30,414 nt of DNA from JBOFLG01 sp051657745 (GTDB lineage: Bacteria; Actinomycetota; Actinomycetes; Actinomycetales; Dermatophilaceae): positions 1 to 30,414 of the forward strand of contig JBOFLG010000138.1 of NCBI GenBank assembly GCA_051657745.1, written 5' to 3'. Below the pieces are notes generated by a model. It was not told the DNA's origin and did no database searches. It was given only the letters and a program-made list of their open reading frames with translations. Position 1 is the first letter of the stretch. Every line of letters starts with the position of its first letter. A program made the position numbers and the translations under genes. Below, one piece after another: positions 20,645 through 28,257 of this stretch.

Positions 20645-22458
20645 GATGCTCCTTCGGATGATGATGGCGAGACGGGGGCGTCGGATGGCGGTATGGGACC
20701 AGCTCTGGATGGTGACGGCGAGCTGTAGGTGGCGTCGGCGAGCGGGAGGGCAGGCGCCGCCGCGAGGAGTTGTCGCGCCGTCTCGCTGCGCGGGTCGCGG
20801 CACACTCGCTCGGTCGGGCCTGCTTCGACCACCCGGCCGTCGTCCAGGACGACCAGGTGATCGGCAACCTTGCGCAGCAGCGCGAGGTCGTGCGAGATGA
20901 GCACCAGGGCGAACCCCAGCTCGGCTTGGCGCTCCCGGAGCAGAACGGCGAGCCGGGCCTGCTCGGACGGGTCGAGCATGCTCGTGGGCTCGTCGGCAAC
21001 GACGACCAGGGGGTCGGCAAGCAAGGCGCGCGCGACGCCGATTCGCTGCAGCTGACCGCCGGAGAGGCGATCGGGCCGGGCCCGCAGCAGGCGCTCGGTC
21101 GGAGCGATGCCGACCTCCCGTAGCGCTGCCGCGAGCCGCGCGTGCTGCGGCGCCGCCACGGCCCGCTCGGCGCTCGATGTCGGTGGTGGATCGGCCAGGT
21201 CGAGGGCCTCACGCAGCGACTCGGCGACGGTGCGTAGTGGCGACAGCGACGCCCACGGATCCTGCGCCACGAGCTGCACCCGCCGGCGGTGCGTGCGATC
21301 GGCGCGTGACCACCCCGCCCCGACGCGGCGACCGTCGCAGCGGACCTCGCCCCGGTCCGGCGGGAGATGTCCGCACAGGACGCGGGCGAGGGTGGTCTTG
21401 CCGCTGCCGGACGGGCCGGTCACGCCGACCACTTCGCCAGCTCGGACCCGCAGGGTGACCTCGTGCAGAAGCGTGCGGCGGTCCTGCTCCCGGCCGGTGG
21501 TCACCGTCAGGCGAGTGGCCTCGAGCCGGGTGACCCGCCCGCCGAGGTGGCACGCCAGCGAGCGGTCGTCGAGCGCGGCGAGCGTGACCGGCTCGTGCTC
21601 GCACCGACTCACCGCCTGCGGGCAGCGTGGGTGGAACGCACATCCGGAGGGGCGGTCGGCAGGGTCGGGCGGCGTGCCGCGCACCGGCCGCAGGTCACGT
21701 GTCGTGGTGAGCACCGGATAGCTGCCGACGAGCGCGGCGGTGTACGGGTGGCCCGGGTCGCCGAGCACAGCGCGGCTCGCACCGGTCTCGACCACTCGGC
21801 CGGCGTAGAGGACGGCGACCCGGTGGGCCAGCTGGGCCGCTTCGGCCAGCGCGTGGGTGACCAGCAGCACGGCCAGGCCCCGACGGTCGGCGAGGCGCTC
21901 GATCGTGGCGACCAGGTGGGCCGCGCCGACCGGGTCCAGGCCGGCGGTCGGCTCGTCGAGGACCAGGATCTCCGGGTCGAGTGCGAGCGCGGCCGCGAGC
22001 GCGGCCCGGCGGCCCTCGCCGCCGGAGGTCTGGTGCGGATGCCGCCGCAGCAGCTCCGGCGGCAGGCCCACCTCGGCGGCGAGAGCGGCGGCTGTCGCGA
22101 CCGCGGCGCGCCTACTCGCGCCACGTCGCATGCGCAACGGCGCAGCGACCTGCTCGCCGAGGGTCAGCAGCGGGTCGAACGGGGCGCCCTGAAGGGCGAC
22201 GCCGATCCGCTCAGCGCGCACCTCGTGCGCGGCTCGTGGGTCGCCTACGAGCTCCACGTCGTCGGCGAGCCGGATGCTGCCGGTCACGCGACCGTCGTCG
22301 ACCAGCCCGCCGAGGGCGAGTGCAAGGGTCGACTTGCCGGCGCCGCTCTCGCCAACCACTGCGAGGATCTCGCCACGCGAAAGGTCCAGGTCGACGCCGT
22401 CGAGCACGGTCACGCCACCGAGCTGGACGTGGAGGTCACGCACCCGGAGCACGGTCAC
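20623..22458 (-). CDS. Fused DppD-DppF-type ABC ATPase
   Basis: This 611-residue protein carries two nucleotide-binding domains. The first has Walker A GESGAGKST at 36-44, signature TSGGEGRR (degenerate from LSGGQ) and Walker B ILVLDEPT. The Opp/Dpp linker with CAFHPRCPQAVSRCEHEP (Cys-rich oligo_HPY motif) comes next. The second has Walker A GPSGSGKTT, signature LSGGQLQRIGVARALL and Walker B VVVADEPTSMLD. It energises peptide or metallophore uptake through the two permeases upstream. GTG 22458 overlaps the permease stop (GTGA), indicating translational coupling. The Ser/Pro-rich tail overlaps the binding-protein start. Confidence 0.9.
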   Translation of the reverse strand: MTVLRVRDLHVQLGGVTVLDGVDLDLSRGEILAVVGESGAGKSTLALALGGLVDDGRVTGSIRLADDVELVGDPRAAHEVRAERIGVALQGAPFDPLLTLGEQVAAPLRMRRGASRRAAVATAAALAAEVGLPPELLRRHPHQTSGGEGRRAALAAALALDPEILVLDEPTAGLDPVGAAHLVATIERLADRRGLAVLLVTHALAEAAQLAHRVAVLYAGRVVETGASRAVLGDPGHPYTAALVGSYPVLTTTRDLRPVRGTPPDPADRPSGCAFHPRCPQAVSRCEHEPVTLAALDDRSLACHLGGRVTRLEATRLTVTTGREQDRRTLLHEVTLRVRAGEVVGVTGPSGSGKTTLARVLCGHLPPDRGEVRCDGRRVGAGWSRADRTHRRRVQLVAQDPWASLSPLRTVAESLREALDLADPPPTSSAERAVAAPQHARLAAALREVGIAPTERLLRARPDRLSGGQLQRIGVARALLADPLVVVADEPTSMLDPSEQARLAVLLRERQAELGFALVLISHDLALLRKVADHLVVLDDGRVVEAGPTERVCRDPRSETARQLLAAAPALPLADATYSSPSPSRAGPIPPSDAPVSPSSSEGASCPAPLP

Positions 22459-23270
22459 GACGACCTCCCCGGACGCGCGGATGGAGTTCCGAGCCGGGCG
22501 CTGGCGGCAACGAGCGACCCGATCGTCAGGGTCACGGCGAGCCCTGTCGGCATGGCCCACCACAGCCACGCCGTGGTCAGCAGCACGCCCGGCTCGGTGA
22601 GGGTGCGATGGAGGTCCCCACCCCAGCTCACCGTGTCGCCGGCAGAAAGGCCGAGGAACGCCAGCCCGGCCTCGGCGAGCACGGCTCCGGCGGCGACCGT
22701 GGCCACCTCCGCCCCGACCACCGGTACCAGAGCGGGCACGCCGTGGACGCGCAGCAGGTGCGTGCGGCCGGCACCGAGACCGCGCGCGGCGGCCATGTGA
22801 CCGGCGGTACGCAGCGCGAGCGCCTGGCCGCGCACCACTCGAGCCACCGGGGCCCACGTGAGCGCGGACAGGGTGAGCGCGACGGTCACCGGACCCGGGC
22901 CGGCAAGCGCCGCCACCACGACGAGCAGCGGCAGCCGCGGAACAGCGACGACGGTGTCGACGACGCGGCACACCGTGGTGTCGAGGAACCCGCCGAGGAG
23001 ACCCGCCGCACCCCCGGCCGCGGTCCCGACCGACACCGAGACGGCGGCGACGACCGCGGCGACCGTGAGCGAGACCCGGCCGCCCCACATCACCCGCGAC
23101 AGCACGTCCTGGCCGATCGAGGTCGTCCCGAGCGGGTGTCCGGCTGACGGGCCGGCCAGGGCCGGGCCGATCGGTGCGGCGGGGTCGGCCGGCGCGAGCC
23201 AGGGCGCACCGACTGCACACACCGACAGGACGACGAGGGGCAGGGCCGGCAGCCACGGGCGGAGTCGCAT
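22455..23270 (-). CDS. DppC-type ABC permease
   Basis: This is a 271-residue membrane protein. It has an N-terminal membrane segment (WLPALPLVVLSVCAVGAPWLAP) and then HPLGTTSIGQDVLSRVMWGGRVSLTV, the hallmark of DppC/OppC. The EAA loop region is ARVVRGQALALRTAGHMAAARGLGAGRTHLLRVHGVPALVPVV, followed by AGAVLAEAGLAFLGLSAGDTVSWG. About six segments are expected. It partners the DppB-type gene, which ends two bases before this ATG. Confidence 0.9.
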   Translation of the reverse strand: MRLRPWLPALPLVVLSVCAVGAPWLAPADPAAPIGPALAGPSAGHPLGTTSIGQDVLSRVMWGGRVSLTVAAVVAAVSVSVGTAAGGAAGLLGGFLDTTVCRVVDTVVAVPRLPLLVVVAALAGPGPVTVALTLSALTWAPVARVVRGQALALRTAGHMAAARGLGAGRTHLLRVHGVPALVPVVGAEVATVAAGAVLAEAGLAFLGLSAGDTVSWGGDLHRTLTEPGVLLTTAWLWWAMPTGLAVTLTIGSLVAASARLGTPSARPGRSS

Positions 23271-23272
23271 GG

Positions 23273-24280
23273 TCACGGCACGCCGACCCTGGGGTCCAGT
23301 CTGCGCAGCGCGAGGTCGGCAGCCAGGTTCGCGGCCAGGACGGTCAGCGTCAGCGTGAGGAATGCGCCCTGCATCACCGGGTAGTCGCGGTGCGTGACGG
23401 CATCGACCAACAGCTCGCCCAGCCCCGGGTAGGCGAACACCGTCTCCACGACCATCGCGCCCGTCACCACGGCACCGGCCTGGATGCCGGCCAGCGCCAC
23501 CGCGGGCGGGGCCGCGCCCCGTGCGGCGTGCCGGCGCAGGACCTGACCCTCGCTCGCGCCGCGCGCGCGGGCGCCGAGCAGATGCCTGGCCCGACGCTGG
23601 GTGAGCATCGAGGCACGCATGACGAGGAACTGCCCGGCGGCGACGGTCGCTGCCAGCACCCCGGCAGGCAGAACCACGTGATGGAGTACGTCGCCCGCCA
23701 CCGCGAGGAGCCCGGCATCCGGGTCGCGGAACGACGAGGCATGGCCCGAGACGGGGAACCACGACAGGTGCACCGCGAACACGTACATCGCGAGAGCAGC
23801 GAGGAAGAACGTCGGCGTCGCGCGCACCAGCGTCACGACGGCCAGCCCGGACCGGTCGATCGGCCCGCCGCGCCGCCACCCGGCGACGGCACCACCGGCG
23901 GCACCGAAGGCCACGCCGAGCACCATCGCCGTGCCGACGAGCAGCGCGCTGCGGGGTATCCGCTCGCCGAGCAGACCCGCGACCGGCTCGTCGTGGTGGA
24001 TCGACACGCCGAGGTCACCTCTCGACAGCCCGCCGAGCTCGCCCGCGACCTGCTGCGCGAGCGGCTGGTCGCCGCCGTAGGACGCCAGGAGCGCGGCGCG
24101 CTCGACGTCGTCGTACACGTACTCACGCGCGCCCTCGGTCCACAAGGCCGACAGCGGATCGCCGGGCATGATCCGGGGCAGCGCGACACAGAGCACGGTG
24201 AGGGTCACGGCCGAGGCGGCGAAGGAGAGCACGGGGCCGAGCCACCGTGCCGCGCGGTTGCGGGGCGAAGCGTCATCCAC
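23273..24280 (-). CDS. DppB-type ABC permease
   Basis: This is a 335-residue membrane protein. An N-terminal segment precedes ALPRIMPGDPLSALW (the PGDP motif of DppB/OppB), then GDLGVSIHHDEPVAGLLGERIPRSALLVGTAMVLG. The EAA loop lies in RARHLLGARARGASEGQVLRRHAARGA, and the end has VVETVFAYPGLGELLVDAVTHRDYPVMQGAFL. About six membrane segments. The GTG start 24280 and first codons lie in a sequence duplicated from the 3' end of the preceding methyltransferase gene. Confidence 0.9.
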   Translation of the reverse strand: MDDASPRNRAARWLGPVLSFAASAVTLTVLCVALPRIMPGDPLSALWTEGAREYVYDDVERAALLASYGGDQPLAQQVAGELGGLSRGDLGVSIHHDEPVAGLLGERIPRSALLVGTAMVLGVAFGAAGGAVAGWRRGGPIDRSGLAVVTLVRATPTFFLAALAMYVFAVHLSWFPVSGHASSFRDPDAGLLAVAGDVLHHVVLPAGVLAATVAAGQFLVMRASMLTQRRARHLLGARARGASEGQVLRRHAARGAAPPAVALAGIQAGAVVTGAMVVETVFAYPGLGELLVDAVTHRDYPVMQGAFLTLTLTVLAANLAADLALRRLDPRVGVP

Positions 24281-24393
24281 CGGCGGCGAACCCGATAACG
24301 GCGCTAGGCGCCACGAAACGGCCCTCGAGGCGAAGCGTCATCCACCGGCAGCGAACCCGATGACGGCGCTGGGCAGCATGAACGGCCCCCGGG
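24264..24393. repeat. 65-bp imperfect tandem duplication at the methyltransferase/permease junction
   Basis: Copies start at 24264 and 24329 (65 bp apart). The first 21 bases are identical and about 40 of the first 46 match, weakening afterwards. The 24329 copy is the real 3' end and stop of the methyltransferase; the 24264 copy supplies the permease start. Confidence 0.85.
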
Positions 24394-25360
24394 CCGCTGC
24401 CACCGCACCGGCCGGGCGCAGCCCGCTGGCTTCACCCAGCGCGTGGTACTCGGCGACAGTGCGCTCGCGACCCCCGAGCAGCACGAGCATCTTCAGGTCC
24501 AGGTGCGTGACCCACCTGGAGTCGGTGGTCTCGTCAACGACGTTCTCCACGACGAGGATCCGCGCGCCCGGGGCGGCGGCCTCGGCAACCCGACCCAGGA
24601 TGGCTGCCGCGTCAGCGTCGCTCCAGTTGTGCAGCACCGACGCGAGCACGTACCCGTCGGCTCCGGCCGGACGCACCTCGTCGAGGAACGAGCTGGCCTC
24701 GACGGTGGCACGGTCACCGAGGTCAGCGAGACGCGCGCGCGCCGCGTCCGCGGTTCCGGGAAGCTCGAAGAGGGTGCCGCTCAGATGGTCGTGCGTGTGC
24801 AGCAGGTGCCCGAGCAGCTCACCGTTGCCGCCGCCGACGTCGACCACGTGCCGCACATCCGACCAGTCCTGCCCGTCGACGATCGGCGCGTAGTCCACGG
24901 AGTCGGCACGCATCAGCTCGTCGAAGGACGACTGCAGCTCGGGCTGCGCGTGCAGGTCGTCGTAGAACGACACGCCGTGGATGGCACGGTATGCGGGCTC
25001 GCCGGTCCGGACGCTGGTCAGCAACGCTGCATACACCTGGTCCATGCGGCCGGCCGCACCGTCGGTGCTCAGCCACTCCCGCATCCGGCTCGGGTGGCCG
25101 TCGCGCAGGCACTCGCCCATCTCAGTGAGCGCGATCCTGCCCGGTTCCGGCTCGGTGATCACGCCGCGCGCCGCGAGATGGCGTAACACTCGGGCCAGGG
25201 CTGAGGCATCGGTCCCGGTCCGCGCCGCGAGGTCGTCGACCCGGTCGCAGCCCTCGGCGACGAGATCGGCGACGCCGAGCGTGCACACCACCCGTAGCGC
25301 CCACGGCGCGGTCAGGTCGCTCATCTCCCACAGCCGCCAGGCCGCGTCGACTCCGCTCAT
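24338..25360 (-). CDS. SAM-dependent O-methyltransferase (PF00891 type)
   Basis: This is a 340-residue protein with the usual secondary-metabolism O-methyltransferase layout. The N-terminal winged-helix dimerisation region is LTAPWALRVVCTLGVADLVAEG with LAARTGTDASALARVLRHLAARGV. SAM motif HVVDVGGGNGELLGHLL is at about 172-188. LASVLHNWSDADAAAILGRV contains the catalytic His, and ILVVENVVDE follows. It resembles anthracycline and mitomycin tailoring methyltransferases. ATG 25360 overlaps the stop of the flavin reductase gene by four bases (ATGA). A C-terminal stretch is duplicated downstream. Confidence 0.9.
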   Translation of the reverse strand: MSGVDAAWRLWEMSDLTAPWALRVVCTLGVADLVAEGCDRVDDLAARTGTDASALARVLRHLAARGVITEPEPGRIALTEMGECLRDGHPSRMREWLSTDGAAGRMDQVYAALLTSVRTGEPAYRAIHGVSFYDDLHAQPELQSSFDELMRADSVDYAPIVDGQDWSDVRHVVDVGGGNGELLGHLLHTHDHLSGTLFELPGTADAARARLADLGDRATVEASSFLDEVRPAGADGYVLASVLHNWSDADAAAILGRVAEAAAPGARILVVENVVDETTDSRWVTHLDLKMLVLLGGRERTVAEYHALGEASGLRPAGAVAAARGPFMLPSAVIGFAAGG

Positions 25361-26265
25361 CGGGCCTGCTCCGCCACGGCGCGGGTGACCTCGTCGGCGA
25401 CCAGTTCGTTGTGCAGGGCGAACGCGACGGCCGAGCCCTGCCCGGCGGCGGTGACCACCTGTGCGCGGGGGTCACTCGCGTTTCCTGCGACGTAGACCCA
25501 CGGCACCGAGGTGCGGCCGGTCGCGTCGACGACTGGGAAGCCGCGCGGGTCGCGCTCGACGCCCAGGTCGCCGAGGAACTCGTCGCGCGGTGCCATGTGC
25601 GGGAACAGGAACACGGCATCGCACGCATGCGCCTCGCCGCCCACCCGGACGCCGCTGACCGCGTCGTCGCTGACGATCACCTCGCTGACCGGGCCCTCGA
25701 TGACCGCGACGCCACGAGCGGCGAGCGCGGCACGGTCGTCGGCCGTCGGGTTCAGCTCGTGCGTGGCGAGGGCCACCTCGGTGCTCCACTGTCGCAGCAG
25801 CAGCGCGTGGTGCACCGCGTTGGGGTGCGTCCCGAGCACGACGAGTGGCTGGTCGCGCACCTCCCACGCGTGGCAGTACGGGCAATGGAGCACGTCACGA
25901 CCCCACCGCTGCGCGACTCCCGGCACCGCGGGCAGCCGGTCGACCAGCCCGGTCGCGACCAACACCCGGCCGGCGCGCAGGCTGTCGCCGTCCGCGAGAT
26001 GCAGGGTCCGCTCGGCGTCGACGGTCTCGACCCGGCCGTCGCGGATCGTCCCTCCGTACCGGACCACCTCGGCTCGCCCGGCGGCGAGGATGTCCGCCGG
26101 TGAGCTGTCGTCCCGGCTCAGGTAGCCGCGCGCATGGAGCGCCGGCGCGTTGCGCGGTTCGCCCGCGTCGATGACGACGACGTCGCGTCGCGCGCGGGCG
26201 AGCAGCAGGGCCGCGGTCAGGCCGGCAGCGCCGCCGCCGATGATCGCGATATCGCAGGTGTGCAT
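25357..26265 (-). CDS. Thioredoxin-reductase-like FAD disulfide oxidoreductase (GliT/HlmI-type)
   Basis: This is a 302-residue protein. The FAD-binding motif IIGGGAAGLTAA is at residues 8-19, and VLVATGLVDRLP lies near 101-112. The redox pair is C128-P-Y-C131 in HCPYCHAWEVRDQPLVVLG, and the C-terminal FAD motif is VYVAGNASDPRAQVVTAAGQG. Proteins of this CPYCHxWE type include GliT and HlmI, which form the intramolecular disulfide of gliotoxin and holomycin, as well as relatives of unknown substrate. The frame is open upstream, but ATG 26265 has a GGGAGAA site and is the family start. It is coupled to the globin gene (11-base gap) and the methyltransferase gene. Confidence 0.85.
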   Translation of the reverse strand: MHTCDIAIIGGGAAGLTAALLLARARRDVVVIDAGEPRNAPALHARGYLSRDDSSPADILAAGRAEVVRYGGTIRDGRVETVDAERTLHLADGDSLRAGRVLVATGLVDRLPAVPGVAQRWGRDVLHCPYCHAWEVRDQPLVVLGTHPNAVHHALLLRQWSTEVALATHELNPTADDRAALAARGVAVIEGPVSEVIVSDDAVSGVRVGGEAHACDAVFLFPHMAPRDEFLGDLGVERDPRGFPVVDATGRTSVPWVYVAGNASDPRAQVVTAAGQGSAVAFALHNELVADEVTRAVAEQAR

Positions 26266-26276
26266 TCGGTTCTCCC

Positions 26277-26738
26277 TCAGTCGGTGCCCGGTGGGGCCTC
26301 GCCCCAGCCCCAGGTCGGTGCGTCGGTGCGGGATGACAGGGCGGCCCCCGGCCTCGAGTTTGCCATCGCCCGCCGGGACCCCCACTCGACGTAGGCGGCA
26401 AACGCGGACCGGAACTCGGCGTCATCGGGGATGCCGACCGTATCGGCCGCGTGCAGCAGCAGGCTCACCCATCGCTCACGTTGCTCCGGCGTGATGTCCT
26501 TCCCCACATGATGGCCGCGCATCACCGCGAAGCCGCCGCGTTCGGCGCTGTATCGCGCTGGACCGCCGAACACCTCGGCGAACCACATCGCGACGTGCTG
26601 CGGGTGGTCGGTGGGCATGTGCGCGAAGAGGGGGGCCAGCAGCTCGTCCTGCCGCACGGTGCGATAGAACTCGACCATCAGCCGGTCCAGCGCCTCCTGT
26701 CCACCCACCCACTCGTACAACGTGGGTACCTCGGTCAT
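26277..26738 (-). CDS. Group II truncated hemoglobin
   Basis: This is a 153-residue protein. It has LYEWVGGQEALDRLMVEFYRTV with Tyr25 at the B10 position, and VFGGPARYSAERGGFAVMRGHHVGKDITPEQRERWVSLLLHA with the proximal His (His77) and Trp90 at G8. Both fit group II (trHbO-like) globins. The last 20 residues are a Pro/Trp-rich tail (WGWGEAPPGTD). Group II globins bind O2 tightly and serve in redox chemistry; a globin also occurs among holomycin cluster genes. It shares one base with the acetyltransferase stop. Confidence 0.9.
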   Translation of the reverse strand: MTEVPTLYEWVGGQEALDRLMVEFYRTVRQDELLAPLFAHMPTDHPQHVAMWFAEVFGGPARYSAERGGFAVMRGHHVGKDITPEQRERWVSLLLHAADTVGIPDDAEFRSAFAAYVEWGSRRAMANSRPGAALSSRTDAPTWGWGEAPPGTD

Positions 26739-27652
26739 CAGCCGACCTCCAGGCTGCTGATCGCGTAGACCCGATCGGTGCGGTGCGGGCGCGGCTCGCC
26801 GCGGTACATGCGCACCACGTGGAAGTGCGGGGCGAGGCCGGCCGAGCGCAGCAGGCCCTCGGTCGCCTGCTGGTGGTCCGGCGCGAACACCGACAGCTCA
26901 GCTCCGGCGGGAAGCCCAGCGATCAAGCCGCGCAGCACCGCGCCGGCCAGTTCCGGCGAACTCGCCACGAGCGGGCCGATCCGATGTCCGCGCGGTGCGG
27001 GCCGCACCACGCCGAAGCCGGCGACGGCGCCATCCGGGTCGGTCGTGAACAGCGCGCGGTGCCCGTCGGCGAAGAGCCAGCGTTCCAGGAACCGGCGGCG
27101 GTGTGCGGGGAACGCCTCGGAGTCATAGTCGGCAACGGCGTCCAGGTCAGCCTCGGTGACGTCACGGATGCCGGCCTCCGGCCCTGATCCGGTCGGGGTG
27201 ACCGTACCGAACCAGTGCACGGTGCGGTGCGCGGGCCGGGAGCCGTCCTTGGCGTAGTTGTCGACCTGCTCGGGCATCGCATCGCCGACGGTGACCCGCT
27301 GGCCGGCATGGCGGCTCGCGGTCTTGCACACCTCGATGCCGTAGCCCTTGCCGCGTTCGCCAGGTGCGACAAGGTAGTGGCCCCACACGGCGAGGTCGTC
27401 GGAGTAGTTGAGCAGCGACACCGCGGAGACGGGCCGGCCGTCGATGCGTCCGAGGAAGAAGCCCTCCGGGTCGATCGTCCGGAAGCACTCGGCGTCGTGG
27501 CGACCGATGTTCCAGCTCTCACTGTTGCCCCATTCGGTGACGACCTGCCAGTCGTCCGCCGTGGCGACCTCGACGGTGAAGCCGGACATGTCGTAGCGGG
27601 TGCTGCCCGCCTCGCGGTTGTGGTGCTGCAACGAGTCGTCGACGGTGGTCAT
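26738..27652 (-). CDS. GNAT-fold N-acetyltransferase, two-domain
   Basis: This is a 304-residue protein. Residues about 20-140 form the GNAT domain: FTVEVATADDWQVVTEWGNSE, FFLGRIDGRPVSAVSLLNY, then the acetyl-CoA loop HYLVAPGERGKGYGIEVCKTA. The second half (IRDVTEADLDAVADYDSEAFPAHRRRFLERWL, AGFGVVRPAPRGHRIGPLVASSPELAGAVL) is the C-terminal domain of YitH/HepT-like GNATs. It acylates an amine of an unknown small molecule; in a dithiolopyrrolone-like pathway it would suit N-acylation of the core. AGGAGG precedes ATG 27652. It is the first intact gene of the operon. Confidence 0.85.
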   Translation of the reverse strand: MTTVDDSLQHHNREAGSTRYDMSGFTVEVATADDWQVVTEWGNSESWNIGRHDAECFRTIDPEGFFLGRIDGRPVSAVSLLNYSDDLAVWGHYLVAPGERGKGYGIEVCKTASRHAGQRVTVGDAMPEQVDNYAKDGSRPAHRTVHWFGTVTPTGSGPEAGIRDVTEADLDAVADYDSEAFPAHRRRFLERWLFADGHRALFTTDPDGAVAGFGVVRPAPRGHRIGPLVASSPELAGAVLRGLIAGLPAGAELSVFAPDHQQATEGLLRSAGLAPHFHVVRMYRGEPRPHRTDRVYAISSLEVG

Positions 27653-27689
27653 CGTGTCCTCCTGCTGGGTCGGGTTGGACGGGTCATCA

Positions 27690-27971
27690 TCAGAGGCCGA
27701 GCGAGCGGCCGATCAGCTCCTTCATCACCTCGGTCGGGCCGCCGTAGATGGTTTGCACGCGACTGTTCAGCCACTCGCGCGACACCGGGTTCCCGTCGAG
27801 GTAGCCGCGTCCACCGAGAAGCTGCACGGCCCGGTCGGCGACCCTGGTCTGCAGCTCGGTGCACCACCACTTCGCCTTCGCGGCGTCGGCGACCGAAAGC
27901 CGTCCGGCGGCGTGCTGCGCGAGGCAGTGGTCCAGGAACACCCGCGCGATGGTGACCTCGGTGTCCAGCGT
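27690..27971 (-). pseudogene. C-terminal remnant of an acyl-CoA dehydrogenase
   Basis: About 93 residues match the end of acyl-CoA dehydrogenases (normally about 380): TLDTEVTIARVFLDHCLAQH, DAAKAKWWCTELQTRVADRAVQLLGG and VQTIYGGPTEVMKELIGRSLG, the last carrying the catalytic-region Glu. The N-terminal three quarters, including the FAD and substrate sites, are absent. The frame runs upstream into unrelated sequence next to the tRNA terminator. It is therefore non-functional. Confidence 0.8.
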
Positions 27972-28028
27972 GCGGGTAGCGCGGGTTCCTTCGTCACCCC
28001 CGCGACCGGCTCCCGGCATCTCGCACGT

Positions 28029-28079
28029 CCGCCGACGGGAAACCCCCGGTCGCAAGCTCCCGGGGGTTCCAGTCGGCGG
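28029..28079 (-). terminator. Terminator hairpin of tRNA-Ser
   Basis: Arms at 28029-28049 and 28059-28079 pair with two mismatches or bulges around an 9-base loop. The hairpin begins at the tRNA 3' end in the direction of transcription. Confidence 0.7.
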
Positions 28080-28163
28080 AGGATGCGGGATTTGAACCCG
28101 CGAGGGGTTTCATCCCCAACACGATTTCCAATCGTGCGCACTAGGCCACTATGCGAATCCTCC
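28077..28163 (-). tRNA. serT: tRNA-Ser(GGA)
   Basis: This class II tRNA reads GGAGGAT at its 5' end, pairing with ATCCTCC at the 3' end (discriminator G). The anticodon loop TTGGAAA lies between CACGA and TCGTG stems, giving anticodon GGA. It has a long variable arm and a T-arm GCGGGTTCAAATCCCGC. CC follows but the terminal A is not encoded. A TAGCCT -10 element (28176-28171 on this strand) lies 8 bases before the 5' end. tRNA 3' ends are frequent integration sites, and the operon lies on that side. Confidence 0.95.
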
Positions 28164-28257
28164 GCCGAGGAGGCTACCCGAGCGCGCGCGCCCGGCCGAA
28201 ATCCGTGGACCCACCAACCCGAGTGAGCGGGCTCGTCGCTGCTGTCATTCTTGCCGC

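Noticed and set aside
18725..20728. 667-residue plus-strand frame opposite the binding-protein gene
   Set aside because: The strand opposite has a clear SBP family-5 protein; this frame is a high-GC shadow without family motifs.
21367..22800. 477-residue plus-strand frame opposite the ABC ATPase
   Set aside because: Shadow of the ATPase gene, with low-complexity Arg/Gly/Asp composition.
28075..28163. Second copy of the tRNA-Ser 3' end as an attachment site
   Set aside because: I found no matching copy elsewhere in the window; it may lie outside or not exist.
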